From: Polytrichum commune
Lineage: Eukaryota; Streptophyta; Polytrichopsida; Polytrichales; Polytrichaceae
DNA: 64,000 nucleotides
NCBI GenBank assembly: GCA_950295325.1
Contig: OX485803.1
Span: 186,001-250,000 of the forward strand
Direction of reading: 5' to 3'
This document shows, piece by piece, positions 10,136 to 24,123 of this stretch (positions are counted from its first letter, which is position 1; every line of letters begins with the position of its first letter). Under the pieces are notes generated by a model. The model ran no database searches. It was not told the origin of the DNA and saw only the letters and a list, made by a program, of their open reading frames with translations. The position numbers and the translations under genes are program-made.

Positions 10136-13100
10136 GCATGAATTATGGAAACTACATGATCACAAATCTAGGTGTTTGTTTAAAGTTTCAAGCTATATAT
10201 TATAAAACTCCTAATTTCCAAAGAAGGGTCTTATAGTCATATTTATAGTATTCCAATCATATGATGTTTATTATTGAATTGTCTTTAAAATATGTTATCA
10301 AAACCCCATCTCACAATGGGACCTCGTGTTGTATAGCCCCCTTGAAATAACCCATGTTCTCATGTGATTCCAAAAAGATTCAAAGAAAGACAACTTTGAT
10401 GTTGCCCCAATAGTGCCACCTTTGTGAATTATGGTGTTGCTAACTTTCAAGTCAACATAAATTGATATGTAATCCCAAAATGGGCATCGTCAAAACTAGA
10501 GGTGCCCCAAAGATTATTGTCTCCTTTAAGGGAATGTTATCATGTGAGCGATGAGCAATAAATTATGAGCAATGAGGGATGGGAAATATTTGGAAATACA
10601 CTCACTAGTATTCCATACTCGTGGAATTTTTGTTTTGCATATATTATAACATTTTCTTTTATAATAATATGAGTGGGGAGTTCAAACAAAATGCAAATAA
10701 TCTAATGAATTCCTTACTCTACTTTTAAAATCAATATTTGCAAGCTTGGCACAAGGTTTTAGAAATGCAGTTTACTATTGTTCTTAGATTCAACATAGCA
10801 CACCCTTTAAAGTAGAAGAAATTGCACTTGTTTACGCCATACTACTCTTTAGTAAACGAACGTGCCACAACCAATGCACCAACCCGTGCCTCACACACAA
10901 CTCGCCCAACATCTTGAAGAATGAGTACATAATTCATAATTTATCACATCCACCCAAGGCCATCAGAACACACCACCCACCCCCTATCTCCACCACACCT
11001 TGAACACCCAAAACCACCCCTATATATCCTTAAAAACCCCCACAAACTTCCCAATATACACCACATGGATTGATTTCTTTTGTACATACGAAGACAAATA
11101 CAAAAACAATGAAAATATCTACATCCTATCTATGCCAATGGACACTCCCAAATGAAATAATGTACAATAAATGGCAATCGTAAAGAAACCTCTTTCCTTG
11201 GAAAAATCAACATGCCACAAACCACAACATCCTACTCTTAACACAAGACTCTACTTGAAAACAACATATCCACTTCACTAACAAACTAGCTTTAACCCAA
11301 AACAAATGAGGGATACTAGACACACACACACACACAAACCCCCGCCCACCTGCCATATTCTTATGCCGCATTCATGAATGCATCCATGAGAACAACATAG
11401 CCTACACCCAAAATACATTCCAAAATCCAATGTGATGTAACACACATATACGACAATATTGGCATACACCTTGCCACCATCTCCACTTAGCACTAAATCA
11501 ATCCCATAACCTTGAGCCTCCCACCCAACTGTTTGAAATATAATTAGTATGGTTGTACCAAAATTATAAGCATGGAATCTCCAAAAGTGACCCCCTCAAA
11601 CTCTCACAATATAGACTTCCAAATGCCATCCTTGATCACCTCATCAACTCCTTTCAAATAACCCGCTCATATTTTTCATCACCAATAACATGACCTACTA
11701 TACTTAAACGATTATACTCTCCATTTCCCATAGACATAGTATATATTTGGATCATTAGAAACAACCTTCCAACGCAAATGACAAGGTAATGGATATGCCC
11801 ACCCACATACAAAAAACAAGGCACAACAAACCCTCCACTAGGCATGTTTCAAAACCAAAAATGACCCAAACATTGTTACAATACTAGTAACACATATGTC
11901 CCTATGGAGACCGGAATTCACGGGGGGATCACACCCCCTTACATTTCATAACCACGTGCAATAAAAGTTTGCTACCCTATATTACATGCCATAGATAAAT
12001 TTTAAAATTATGATATTTTTTCTACATACACATAACCATTGATAATATCTTTTGTATATTTTTTTGAAATTTTTAGTCATCTTCATTTTTTGTAGTAATT
12101 TGTTTAGTTCAATGTTGCGTCATTCTAGTTAGAAACGGTATGTTTTATAAAAAAAACAAATCATCAAATTTGGTTACCAATTTTTACTATGTAATAGATA
12201 CTATGTATATCTACTCATGAAAAAAAAATCATAAACTTTTGAACCATTTTGGTGATGCTTTATGTAAAAAGTAGATTTTGTTTTATCGCACGTGGTGTTC
12301 AACTTGACAATGAAGTGCACCCCCCGTGCCGGAATTCTTCTTCTTAGATTCAACATCCAATTCCTCAAAAATAATCATGGATACACATTCAAAGTATTGA
12401 ACATGCTGTAGATTATATTTCTAAAATTCACCTAGGTTTGATAAATGAATTGATGGAGGCATTATGGAAGAAAGAAACTTACATTTTTGGGCATAGATGG
12501 AAGTATAAGAGGAAATTGTTAACACAAATTAATTTTCACTCATTGTGGTAATTTAAAAGGAAAACAAAATTCCAAACATTGCCACACAAATCCAAGTGAT
12601 GGGCTCAATTTTTTATTTATTAGTGCAACTTTAAAATACAATGCAAGCATACAAAATGCCAAATCCAATGTAATACAAGCTCCATCCCAATAATATCAAT
12701 CCAATCAAATATATAGTGAATGATATTATCAACTATCCTCACAACTATCTAAATGCCCCCATTGTCCTCCAATATTGCCTCTAAAGTTGAATTTGCAAGG
12801 CTTTAGACGATGTGGAGGTGTTAATGTGCGTGCTTATGCAAGATCAATGTCTTTGCATACATGGGAAATAACAATGACATAGGAGACGAATCACAACTCT
12901 TCCATCATCTTGCCAACATTGCATATAGATATACACGAGGGTTAGTTACTTTGAAAATCTACAAAACCATCAAAGTAGTAGTTTAAAATAAGTCACACAA
13001 ACTTACATGTTCAAAAGTTTGGAAGTTTGTCCATTGCTTTGGTCTTTGTCCTATTCAGACGAAAAAAAACGCACAAGACAATCCAAAAACCACAAACATA

Positions 13101-15292
13101 TCTACAAAACAATGCACAACCAAGCACATGGCTAGGCTACAATATACACGTACAATAATTTGTGAGACCTATCAATCCAAGCATTGAAAAAAATAACAAA
13201 TTTTGAAGGTCAATGGCATTCTTTGCAAACATTTCCACATGAACATATCTACACACAATGAAAAGCTACTATTAGTGAAAGAAAGTCATGACATAAATAA
13301 CCAAGAATCAAAGATATCACTTTGTTTAAAGTATGCCAATTAAAAAAATTATAGTTTTTCCAAAGACATCTCGGGCTTGATATTTGCACTTCAATGTATA
13401 TTCACCTAGAATTGTAAAGCATTATAATGAAACCAACTCTGGGCCCAACAACAACAACAAAAACAAAAATTAAATGAATGATATGACTTCACTTCACTTA
13501 GAAATGTCTCGTCATGTTTGGGTAAAAAACTGGAAAGATTTTTTTTTGAACTCCTTCATGCAAATAGAGCGAATGGTCATCCCAAACAAAAAACCATCTT
13601 GGTTCACAACAAAGCATAGTCATCACTGGAATAAAGCATAGATTTAATACACCACTAACACTCTTGAGTGCTGATTACAGATTGAAGCATCTTGAGAGTC
13701 TCTGGAGCACCATCGACCAGCTTATCTACCTTGCTAGTCGCACCTACACCTATCGCCCACATTCACTATGCCAGGCTCATATACCTGTGGAAGATTGGAA
13801 CAGGAAACTAAAACTCTAGCATGTGCAGGATCATTCTGCTTCATTTGAGAAGTAGAATCAGATGATATAGAATTCTGTCTTATTGCGAGGAAACTAGGTA
13901 TGTGTAAGAAGAGGGTGCCATTAGTGCTTCCTGGTTCATCTTTCTTTTCTTCATGCCAAACTATAATTCCATGTGGTATTTGAGAGGGTGTGAAGCAAGT
14001 AAGACAGCCATGAGCCTAGTTTTAACACACAAAGCCTTCACATATTCTTAGATTGACTTAAAATTACACACAATTTTGTCTTATACAGCTTTTTTGATGC
14101 TTGCATCAAAGTGACTTCAAACATTCTCTATGAAGCTCAATAATATTATGGCACTCAATCACAGTGCTGAAGTAGAAAAAAATTCTCTTGCAATCATTAA
14201 GAGCACTACAACCTGGATAGGCAAAGTGAGCAAATAAGCATACAGGCGGCGCTCCAACTGTTGCATCCAAGCAATCAGAAACACAGAATTAAGGATCATG
14301 TTGCTCCCACAGAGTGTACTCCTTTGTTTCTCATAACTTGAGCAAATCATGCACATGCACATGCACACAACCTGCTCCCATCCCTGCAGCCATCACTAAC
14401 TGGAACCTCAAAATTGCACTCACATTAGAGTTATCCATTAATTCAACCGGAGTTTTGGTAGGGAGCTGGTTGTTTCGCATGCTACTTTCCATGTTTGGTA
14501 AGTTTTGGATGCATGCTTGGAGTCAATGTGGAGGTTTGGACGAAGGACATTCCATATTGGTTCATTGAGGGCCAAACTCATTTTGGCATGCCCTCTCTCA
14601 TGCCTTGATAGTTTCGTATATAACTTTGAACAACCAACAGAGAGAGTTGTTGTTCATCGTATCCAGAGTCAGTAGCTACTTCAAAGAAGCACCTGGGGAA
14701 GGTGAGAACAAAAACACCACATATCTACTGTTAATGGTAAGAATAATCTCCATCCAATGCTCAGCCAAAGTATGAACCTTACACTATGTATTCCATATCC
14801 CACCCACAAAAACTTCTCCATCCACACATGAGCTTTATAATCTAAATACATAAATAGTACTTAGGAAGTACTTACACCCACAAAAATATTTCTGAATGGT
14901 GCACAAGGCAAAACACTTGAAAGTAAAACACTTGATTTCATCTTCAAAAATTGAGAGCCATTCCACAACTTTTAGAAATTTCAGGACTGATTTATGATCT
15001 GCCAGCAAAATCACCTGTGAAGGTATATCCACCATGCACAGCTGCAGTAAAAGCAATAATGTACATCCTAAGGACATATTTACACTTGTCAATCAAATTT
15101 GTGCAAATAGAATCAGAATCTGGTATAAATAGCCATGGCCGCGTCCAACTATTGTAAATCTGCACAGGTATTAATACAATGATCACCATAAATGAGGATG
15201 TATGCTGTGATACTGATTTGACTGAAGGACAACACTCAGCCAGGTGTAGGGGCCACCATGCAATTCCACTGGCACCAAGCTATTTTCAAGAT
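10136..15292. other. Gene-poor AT-rich spacer
   Basis: No open frame in this stretch has recognisable protein similarity. It holds a well-defined inverted-repeat element at 11919-12328 and a short CA run near 11319-11336. The last few hundred bases before 15293 are presumably the 3' UTR of the carrier gene. Confidence 0.6.
11919..12328. mobile_element. hAT-like MITE with intact 8-bp target duplication
   Basis: A 410-bp non-autonomous element. It starts CACGGGGGG and ends CCCCCCGTG, and the inverted repeats resume further in (CCACGTGCAATAAAA left, TTTTATCGCACGTGG right). The identical octamer CCGGAATT flanks it at 11911-11918 and 12329-12336. An 8-bp target duplication is the hallmark of the hAT superfamily. 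The interior is AT-rich with no frame. The perfect duplication suggests a fairly recent insertion. Confidence 0.85.
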
Positions 15293-18200
15293 TCAGGTAG
15301 ACTCCACAGGAAAAGGTGCAGCTTTACTTTTGGGTCCTTCGATCTGGGAAGTCTTAATACGAACACGTGGAACTTCGACTGCCAGGACATGCTTCATAAA
15401 CTCATATGAGGCAAAAAAGAGAGCTCCTTGAGTAACATAAATCAGCAATCTTGGCACTAGTCCCCTGCAGGTTTACCACAAAAAATGTTACAAAGGATTT
15501 TCAATTGCTCCCATCTTCACATGTCTCTGACTAGAAGTCCCCGAGTATCAAGGGATGAATATCATAGTGCCCTTATCTACATCCCTGGGAGACATGTATT
15601 CCTTATAGATTATCTTTGACTAGAAACAAATCCATATTTTTCAAAAGAGTGTTGGACAATGACAACACAACAACCTTGCTTGGTGGAATGGATCACCTGT
15701 ATAAGCCAGCAACACCTTCTTTTGCAGCGATGCACTGAAAGGCATGAAAGACTCCATTGTACTGGTGGATTGTCCCAGGTACCTACCACAAGAATAGGAC
15801 CAAACAATCACTATTTTGGTTCTTAGAGATAGTGAGATATCAACAGAAGTTTAAGACATACCAGTGGCACATGAAAGCCTGCAATATATTCAGGCCTATT
15901 AAGTTATACATGATCTACTACTTGCAGTTTGATAAAACTCAAGTTTCATTCAAGATACCACTTTGACGATGAAAAATATACGAGGAGAATGATCAATCCA
16001 GACCTGTGTTTGAAGTCGGGTTTTCACTACATCAAAAGGAGTGGTGAAAAAAGCTGCAGTTGATCCAGCAACACCTCCAATGGCAAGCTGCATATGACAA
16101 CACACTCGGTTGAAGGAGAAAGACATCATGCCACGAATCTCTAGATCACAATGACAAAGTATGCCAGAGTTGCTCTTTTTACAAGTTCACCTATAAAACA
16201 CAAATCTGACGACTTCTTGCATGAAACACAGCAGCTAGTTCCACCACCTAAATCTCACTCAAATACCTTGAAAAGGTAGATAGAGACATTGAAACTAGAA
16301 TAGGATCAAAGAAGGTCTGTGCAATGACACAAACATTCTTTCACAGATTCCTTGAACAGAATAACTAGCCCATTCCCAGTTGTAAACATCTTCATCCTCA
16401 AACAAAAGTGCATCCAAACATACTGCTTGTACGGTGCTCAGAGGAGTGCCACTGGGTTGCTCGCCTTGTAACCACACCTTCAAACCTTCGTATGTGTAAA
16501 ACTGCATCATCACCAAAAAGAAACATTCAGACTAACTTTATTAAAGAATCCTCCCATACCATTGTTCCCTATGTGCATAATGATCACTCTAAATATTACT
16601 ACTGACTACCGTAGCACCATAGCTGGGTCGTGCACCTCAAAACGAATATTTACTTTTTTTTTGAAAAATAAGGTTCGTCAACTAAAAATATAATTTATGA
16701 AATTTTGTTCGTCCTATGATTTAAAATAATTTAATTCGTTTTTTTGGTAAGGTCCAGCTGTAATAGAAGTAGGTTATTGTTTTTTTCATTCATTCGTGGC
16801 GGCTTCTTGGCCTTAAACCTAAGTATCCACCTTAATTTTACTTAGTGTGGCTCTTGTTTGTCTTTGCACAGTGTATGTGTTAGGTCTTTTGTATGTATGT
16901 GCACTTTGACATGTGTGAGAAGAGTGTTAGAAATGGCACCAAAACAACGACGGGTTGATTTTATACATATATAATTTTATATCCCTATTAGCAAGGAGGA
17001 GAGGGAGATGGATATAGAAAGAGAGTTTGCCGCTTTGAGTGAGCAGAGCGCCGAGCCATTAACACGTCAGCATGCAACCTCTTATGGCGCATTGATGTGG
17101 TTGGAGCTTAGAAGAATCCAAAATTTCCATTAATTAGTTTTTTTCCTAATATAATTTTTCACTTATTCATTTGATTGGGTTCATAATTTCCAATTTTTTT
17201 CGGTTTTTTATTTGGGAATTATTTTTGCACGAACCAGCTATGGTGTTACGGTATCCAGACAAGCCATATCTCCTATTCCCTTACAAAAAGGATATTCAAC
17301 TTTCTAAAACCAATCAATGCTGACAAGGTTCACCACAATTCCTTGTCTAAAAGAGTTGCACAATAGGTATGAATGTGAAAATCAGATATGTGGATGGAAT
17401 TACCTTGATTACAGATTGTGGCACATTGCGACAGAGTACAGCTCCCCAGCCATTATACAACATTGGTAGTCCACCTTGTCGGAGCAATCCCGTGAAAGTG
17501 AGCCTGAAACAAACAATACAGTTGATATTGGCATGTATTTCATAGAGAAGAGCGAACAATGGCATATGCATACAAGTAAAGTTTCACATTTGCTGTCAAA
17601 AATGTGCATTCTACCATCACCTTCCAGCCACATCTTTGCCAAAGCAGGAACCAAAACTTCGCACACAGCCAGAATGTGTACATCTGAAGATGTCATTGAA
17701 CTGAAGTGTAGGAAGGTACCAGCTATTTCGATACAAGGAGTTAACTTGCATTTGTTGCTTCACACACTCACTAGGAGTATAGACTATTGAGGTTGCAACG
17801 CTTGCACATCCACCTGCAGCACAGTGCGCCAGTGCTGACATATCCTGTTCAATACGGAACCTTTGTAAGTTTAGACAACATGTCATGACCTATTAAAGGC
17901 TGGATATTCACTCCAGATCATTCAAGTGCATCATTCTCACACCCAGCAAGAATAATGACTAGCTTACTGATTTGGTGGTAAAACCTGTTAAAGGGTTAAC
18001 AGGGTGCTAAGTACCACTGGAAGGTGGCGCAGAAGGCCTGCTTTAACAGCTTCGTAGGTGAGGGTATAGATGGCTGAGGTTGGAGCTGACGATGCCAAGT
18101 TGCTGCCCAGACCTCTGTACAATCCTTTTATACCTATAAAATAAGAACACCCATTCATTAGCTATTTGTTACTTGCTTCTCAAAGTGTTGGTCAGTGAGT

Positions 18201-19922
18201 TTTCCTTGCCCAAGGACACAAGTGTGCACTCTCCAAGCCAGCACCTTGAATATTGTCAAGTAGGCATATTGTCTGAGAGAATCTGGCAAAGTGCATACCG
18301 AAGATACTAATCAGATCTCCACAAATCAGATAAGACATCATAATAGGCAGAAAGAGGACCCAGAACTTGAAGTTTAGCCCTGCCACTTTTCAAAGCAATG
18401 AGGAAATGAGTCACTTATATTGTCACGCAACCTTGCATTGATTGTAGGTGACCCTTAAACTTGTCTACCAAAGATTAGATATCTAGTGTTAAACAATAGA
18501 GAGAAACAGTAGAACATCATCAGCAGCCCTACACCACAAGGCATGCGGACAAGGTTTTTAAGACCTCCGAGCAAGGCCACCCATGCACACTGTGCAAATG
18601 GTGACTCAAGCAGGGAAATACATGCAAGTACCTCGTTCAGAGATAATAGACGACAGTATAGGAACAAGATTTCGGTTCCTGCCCGTCTGTGCTTGGACTA
18701 CAGTCTTGAGGGTATCAATCGGGTGTAAACAGAGGCTCACAAACCCTCCTGCCAACGCCCCAGCAATTGCATTCTGCCCCATCCTGAAGTTCCATTTATT
18801 CATCAAATTGCTTGCCTGTATTGAGGAATTCTCACTCTCAGCACTTTGCCCAGCAGCGGTCCCTCTTTCTCCCATTGCTGCATAGGCTTGACCTATTAAA
18901 GACCATTGAATTGCAGACGCTCTTTGAGCTGGGTTCTGTTTGTTAGGTTGTGTCTGTTCCTTCTCTTGTACAGCATTAATAATCCCTGGCCTCTCTACAC
19001 CTTCTCTCTGGACCTCAGAGTGTCTCTTTGCGTTTCCACTCTGTCTGCCTTCCCTTGTGGGTTCATGCACAAGCTTGCTGGGAATGGCCTCCACCATAGG
19101 ATTTTGCTCTTGTTCACTGCATGCCCGCAGCTCAGGTTTAGCACCATCCCTCTTTTCATAGGCAGAGGAGTCTGAAGTAGACTCTTGAGAAGCCCTCTTC
19201 CATCCTTGACCAACCTGGACAGTATTATTCCCTGTAACAGCAAGATTTGCCCCAAGCAATCGTTCAAAGGAGTCACCCCACCTTGCAGTCTCCAAAGCCT
19301 GCCCATGTGCATCTGTGAGATCCTTATTTCCAAATCTCAGCGACCTCGAGTCTCTTCTGCCCTTAGAGAACCAATCTGCACCTCTCAGTGACTGTGAGTT
19401 TGGCCTGCTTGATAAAAGAGATCCCAACAAAGGAAAACCCCAGTGATACTGCAGCTCCGGGGCAGAGGCCCAATTCGTTCCATGGTGATCTTCAAATTCG
19501 CAATCAAACTCCTCTTCTGATGTACAAGGCTCACACACTACGCAATCCGGGTCCCCACACCCCCCATAGCCATGATGATGGCAACCACAAAACTCCTCCT
19601 CATCACACCAACAACAAGGATATGAATTCGACTGCCCCGCCGACGGGTTCAGAGAGATTCCATGTATGCTGGCACCGTTAGGTTTTGCAAGATCTCGAAG
19701 CGCATCTGATGAGAAAATGGAGTTGAATCCCTTTGGCCGGGAAACACAGGGATTGTTGTCCCACGACCCTTCTTGAGTGGTTTTCGTGGAGAGGAGGGAC
19801 TTCACCGCCTGCGTTACACTGAAGGCCTTGAACTGCACAGCAAGAGAGTCTGTCCTCTCCAAAGACAGAATCAAGGATGTGATTCCTGCAGGGAGCCAGT
19901 TGAGGGCACTTGTGGTGTCCAT
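15293..19922 (-). CDS. Mitochondrial carrier (SLC25) protein with long Cys/His-containing N-terminal extension
   Basis: Member of the mitochondrial solute carrier family; the layout recalls the Arabidopsis At4g11440 type, whose substrate is not known to me. Exons in transcript order: 19922-18632, 18133-18015, 17844-17720, 17503-17404, 16501-16424, 16087-16004, 15782-15697 and 15464-15293, all GT-AG and in phase, 684 residues. The three carrier signatures are present: HPIDTLK (P401, D403, K406), TPSECVK (P494, E496, K499) and TPFDVVK (P588, D590, K593). The carrier domain covers about residues 380-660. The first 380 residues are low-complexity and hydrophilic, with ten cysteines and five histidines in residues 103-147. 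The ATG at 19922 is the first after an in-frame TGA; the frame open upstream of it contains only a GTG. Confidence 0.93.
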
Positions 19923-19974
19923 TGCCCAACCCACTCAGTGTTGTAGCAAACACCTGAATATCTCTCTCCGTCTC

Positions 19975-21165
19975 TCCTACATGATCAGTCCTTCCCAATG
20001 TGCCCTCACCATTCCATATGAGCTAAAGAACCCTTCCTGCAGCTCCACTGTGCACCCCAAAACCCTAACCAGTACTCCTCTGCAATTCACCAAAAGTCTG
20101 TCACTGAAGATCTGGTGTGCAGAAAGAGAGCCCACTCCTGCAACAACAAACACCCGATATCCTCTTCCATGATCAGAGCTTCAAAATTGCTACCCTCACT
20201 CATCCATCTGAGCTACATAACCTATTTGCAAACCATAAAGCCCATGAGACCTACAACCACGATTCCACTCCGACCACCAGAAAGGCTCCATAATAATCTG
20301 GTAATTTGTGCAGAAAGAAAGCCCGATAATTCAACAACTATCTGATGTTCTCTTCCACGATCAGAGCTTCACAATCTGCTACCATCACTCGTCCATCTGA
20401 GCTACATAACCTCTGTAAAAAACCTTAAACCCCGCTACACCTACAACCGTAATTTCACTCCCAACCACCAGAAATGCTCCATAAAAAAACTGGTAATTTA
20501 TGTAGAAAGAACGCCCGCTACATCAACAACTTCTGATGCTTCCTTCCACGATCCGAGCCTCAAAATATCCTACGTTCACTCGTCCATTGAAGCTGCATTT
20601 CCTCTTTGCAAAAACCTAGAGCCCGTTATACCTATAACCACAATTCCACTCCAACCACCAGAAGACTCTATTAAAATCTGGTAATGCAGAAAGAGAGCCC
20701 ACTGCTTCAACAAACATCTATTGCTCTCTTCCATGATTAGAGCTTCCCAATGTGTTGCCATCACTCGTCCATCTGAGCTACATAACGTCGGTACAAAACC
20801 CTACACCCCGTTATCTCTAACCGCAATTCCACTCCAACCGCCAGAAAGGCTCCATGAAAATCTGGTAAATTCACGCAGAAGAGAGCCCACTGCTTCAACA
20901 ATATTCGATCCTCTCTTCCACGATCAGAGCTTCCCAATGTGCTACCATCACTCGTCCAACTGAGCTATATAAACTCTGTGGAAAACCCTAAACCCCGATT
21001 ATTTCTAAACGCAACTCCACTCCAACCACAAGAAGGGCTCCATAAAAATCTGGTAATTTCATGCAGAGAAAAAGTCCCCTACTTCAAACAATATCTGCTC
21101 CTCCCTTCCACGATCAGAGCTTCAAAATGTGCTACCGTCACTCCTCCGTACTAAGCACTACGTAA
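19975..21165. repeat. 188-bp tandem array upstream of the carrier gene
   Basis: About six and a half diverged units with a period of 186-191 bp. The marker GATCAGAGCTTC (or a near variant) recurs near 19982, 20172, 20359, 20550, 20736, 20923 and 21112. Each time it is followed by GCTACC.TCACTCGTCCATCTGAGCTACATAA-like sequence, a CCACCAGAAAGGCTCCAT block and TCTGGTAATT. The copy nearest the gene begins about 50 bp upstream of the start codon, so the array probably forms part of the 5' UTR and promoter. Short plus-strand frames in several units are by-products of the repeat. Confidence 0.88.
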
Positions 21166-23700
21166 CCCCCCCAGCGGCTCCACAACAACCAGGAAATTCA
21201 GAATCAAGATCTGCTGTACAGAACGAGTGGGAAGGACCTGGCGTCGAAGTTCAACATCCAGGGGAGCAAATCTTCGGGTTTGTACAGACACCTTATTTAA
21301 TGCACGTGAAGCAAGAAAATTGCGTTCTCTGTCGATGCGGCACCAAACGAGACGAGGTAGAGCTTGATGGGAAGCACTTGGAGGTTTAGGGTTTAGCATA
21401 CAATCGAAGATAGGATCTTGTTCAAGAGCAGGAAGACGCTGAGATTTGGTCTGAATATTCGTTTTAAATTCCCCCTGCTCTGTGCAGACTTGAGGCGTTA
21501 TGACACTTGGTGGCTGAGGAATAATTGCTCGCAGTTCGTGCCTCGTGACGTTGTTGTGGAGGGAATTGTTGGCTCTTGCCAACAAGATCCCCGTTGTTCA
21601 ATCTCCATTCATTAGGGTAGTTTTACGCACATGACCAAGGGATGTGAGAAAATCTGATTTAGGATTTCACTTATTGTCATACTCATGGTCAGCGGCCCGA
21701 AGACCATGACCAAGAGAAATCCACGTCACTCCTTTAAAATTCTTGGTCATGGGACATAGGGTCATTTCACATATGTGACGAAAGATCGCGAGAAAAAATG
21801 ATTTATCATTTATCATGGTCATGGTCAGTGGTCCGAAGATTGTGACCGAGAAATCCATGTCAAGTTTAAGAAACCTTGGTAACGCATCATAGTGTAAAGT
21901 GGGCTTAGACCGGGATATTGTGTTTTTCATGAAATACAAAATAAAAAATAATTAAATTCAAAATGATTTATTCATTTATTCATTTATTTCTATATAATAT
22001 GATGAAAATATCATGGTCATCTTTATTTTCCAATGAGACCACCTATTTGTGTTCACACCCCGCAAAATCTAGGTGGCCACCAAACATTGTCCATTTATGG
22101 ACATGTGGGATTTCATGTCACTTCTAAGTCACTTTCTCATCGAGGGGAAGGCTCTGAGAGTGCTACAGGAATAGTGCCTCTTAGCCGGGCATGTCCCCCT
22201 GGATAAAATACATCTTGGTTAGAAATATATCCTCTGTCGGCTCTCGTTTTAAATGCCACTTGGAAAACAATTCGATGGCTTCGATTCTTCAAGTCCCCAC
22301 AGCATGCAATAAAAAATTTGCCTTCTCAAAATCCAAGAGAACCTTTTACCTCCCATTTGCCTATTCCTCCTTCCCACGTTTCAAGCACATGTTCTTAGGA
22401 AATTTGGGCAAATGAATCCATACCCTCGTTCCTTGTTAGATGCCTAAACCCTTGCCTCCGAGAAACCAGTGTATGGGTTGGTTCGTCGCAGCCTTCTTAG
22501 GGTCAATTCACACACAATCCAAGAGCCGTGACCATGAGCAATGTTGATATTTCACAAAGTTTTTGCCCGTCCACGTCCAAAAACCTTGAATTGAAAGGCA
22601 AAAAAAATTGCAACCCGTCCCAAAACCGATAGTTTCTAAGCCAACCCGTCCATGGAAAGGTTAAAGAAAAAACAACCCGTCCCAAAACTGGTTTGGAAAT
22701 GAAAATACCCGTCCCGCAATACGTATAAATAAGTCTCTTACAATGTTGGTAAAAAACTTTAAAAAATACAAAAAACAAAAAAACAAAAAGATGTTGACAT
22801 GTGATTGTTTGCACTTGGAAACAATAGGATCTTCACAAATTACGCCTTCAATGCCCGTCAGTTATCTGTCTTTTTTTGTCAATTCTCATCTTTCCAGTAC
22901 ACCCCATTCTAATTTCCTCTGCCACCATCATTTCATTTTATTTCTTGTCCTTCAATCTCCCATTTATTTCCCAACACTCTATCCTCAAGGTGTTTCCATC
23001 ACCGGTCATCGCCCGTCCGTCACCACCCGCATTCCCTCCACAAGAGGGGTTTTTCTAGACAAAACCTAATCAAAAGTCATCTACGTGCTAGTTTGAAGTT
23101 AGAGACTTTAGATGCTTTGATGTGCATTTCATGTGCAAATATTCCAGTTGAAAACATCAATTGGAATGCAGTGATGTTTGTTTGGAGAAACATGAAGGAT
23201 AGGAGAATTCATCCACTTCTTTGAAGGATGAGTAGCTCTTTATTTTAAATTTTGTGAACATGTTTATATATATTAATTCTTATTCAATTGCTAACTTTAC
23301 CTTCGATTATAATCTTTGACATTATGTTAAAAAGGTTCTAAATTTTGTGGTTGATGAATTAATGTATGCAGGTGCATCAAGCACTTCAAGATGGATATTT
23401 TGATTGGGTATTAGTGGTTTGATTGCATTATGCTTATATTCACATGTCATATATGACATAATGTAACTAATATTTGTACCAATTATATTGTTTGGAAAAT
23501 ATTATAAACAAAATGTTATATTTAGAACCCGTCCAAAGTGAATTTGACACGTTCAAAAACCGGTTCATTTTCTAATAACCCGTCCACTGGAAAGGTTTTT
23601 TTAATGAACATGTCCCTAGACATGTTGGGGACCTTGTGAAAAATCACCACTGACCATGAGATTGTGAGAGCCCAAAACAAAATGTCCAAAGGCCGTCCCA
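21166..23700. other. Spacer without a recognised gene; diffuse repeats
   Basis: 21166-21610 has moderate GC and could hold the carrier promoter or a distal untranslated exon. Its 144-codon minus-strand frame matches nothing I know. From about 21630 on the sequence is repeat-derived: 21870-22140 aligns with 25355-25640, and the AACCCGTCC motif clusters at 22610-22710 and 23525-23585 suggest the two ends of a roughly 1-kb element. Confidence 0.5.
21870..22140 (+). repeat. Dispersed repeat, first copy (second at 25355-25640)
   Basis: Shared blocks in the same order and orientation: a TAGTGTAAAG.GG.CTT.GACC start, an AT-rich middle, ATGGTCATCTT.TTTTCC..TGAGAC.ACCTATTTG, then CCAAACATTGTCCAT and TACATGT.GGATTCAT-like sequence. 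It is non-coding and most likely a transposon family. Confidence 0.6.
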
Positions 23701-24123
23701 AGACACCTCCAAAATCATGTAGTGTGGTCACGGACCCTCAAGTGTAGTGTGAAGCCATACGTGACTGGGCCCTCAACCAAATGCTATTTTAATGGATTTT
23801 TTTTCATGCGGGTCCTCACACAAGATAAAATAGAATAATTCAACGGTTGTGAGTGTTTGGAAGGTCATGCTATCCCGGTTTTGTGTTATGCCTACATCCA
23901 AGAGGTGGTTTTTGAAAATAATCCAAGTGACCATGAAACATGATCCATTCGATGCCACGTAGGAATCCATGTATACTTTACATCCATCTTGCATTTACGT
24001 ACTCCATTGGTCCCTCAAGCATAGTGTGAAGCGAACTTGGACCAACTCCATCTTTTCCATTAATGAAAGTGCTTGAAGTGTAAGGGTCATGGGCTCTTAG
24101 TCTTGTGTGTGAAGTGGCCCTTA

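Noticed and set aside
19932-19934. GTG start four codons upstream of the carrier ATG
   Set aside because: Plant nuclear genes start at ATG; the first in-frame ATG is at 19922.
19975-21165. CRISPR array
   Set aside because: The periodic sequence is a diverged tandem repeat with no spacer-repeat alternation, in a plant nuclear genome.
21151-21585. 144-codon minus-strand frame upstream of the carrier gene
   Set aside because: No domain or family resemblance, and it overlaps the edge of the tandem array. Possibly untranslated or promoter sequence.
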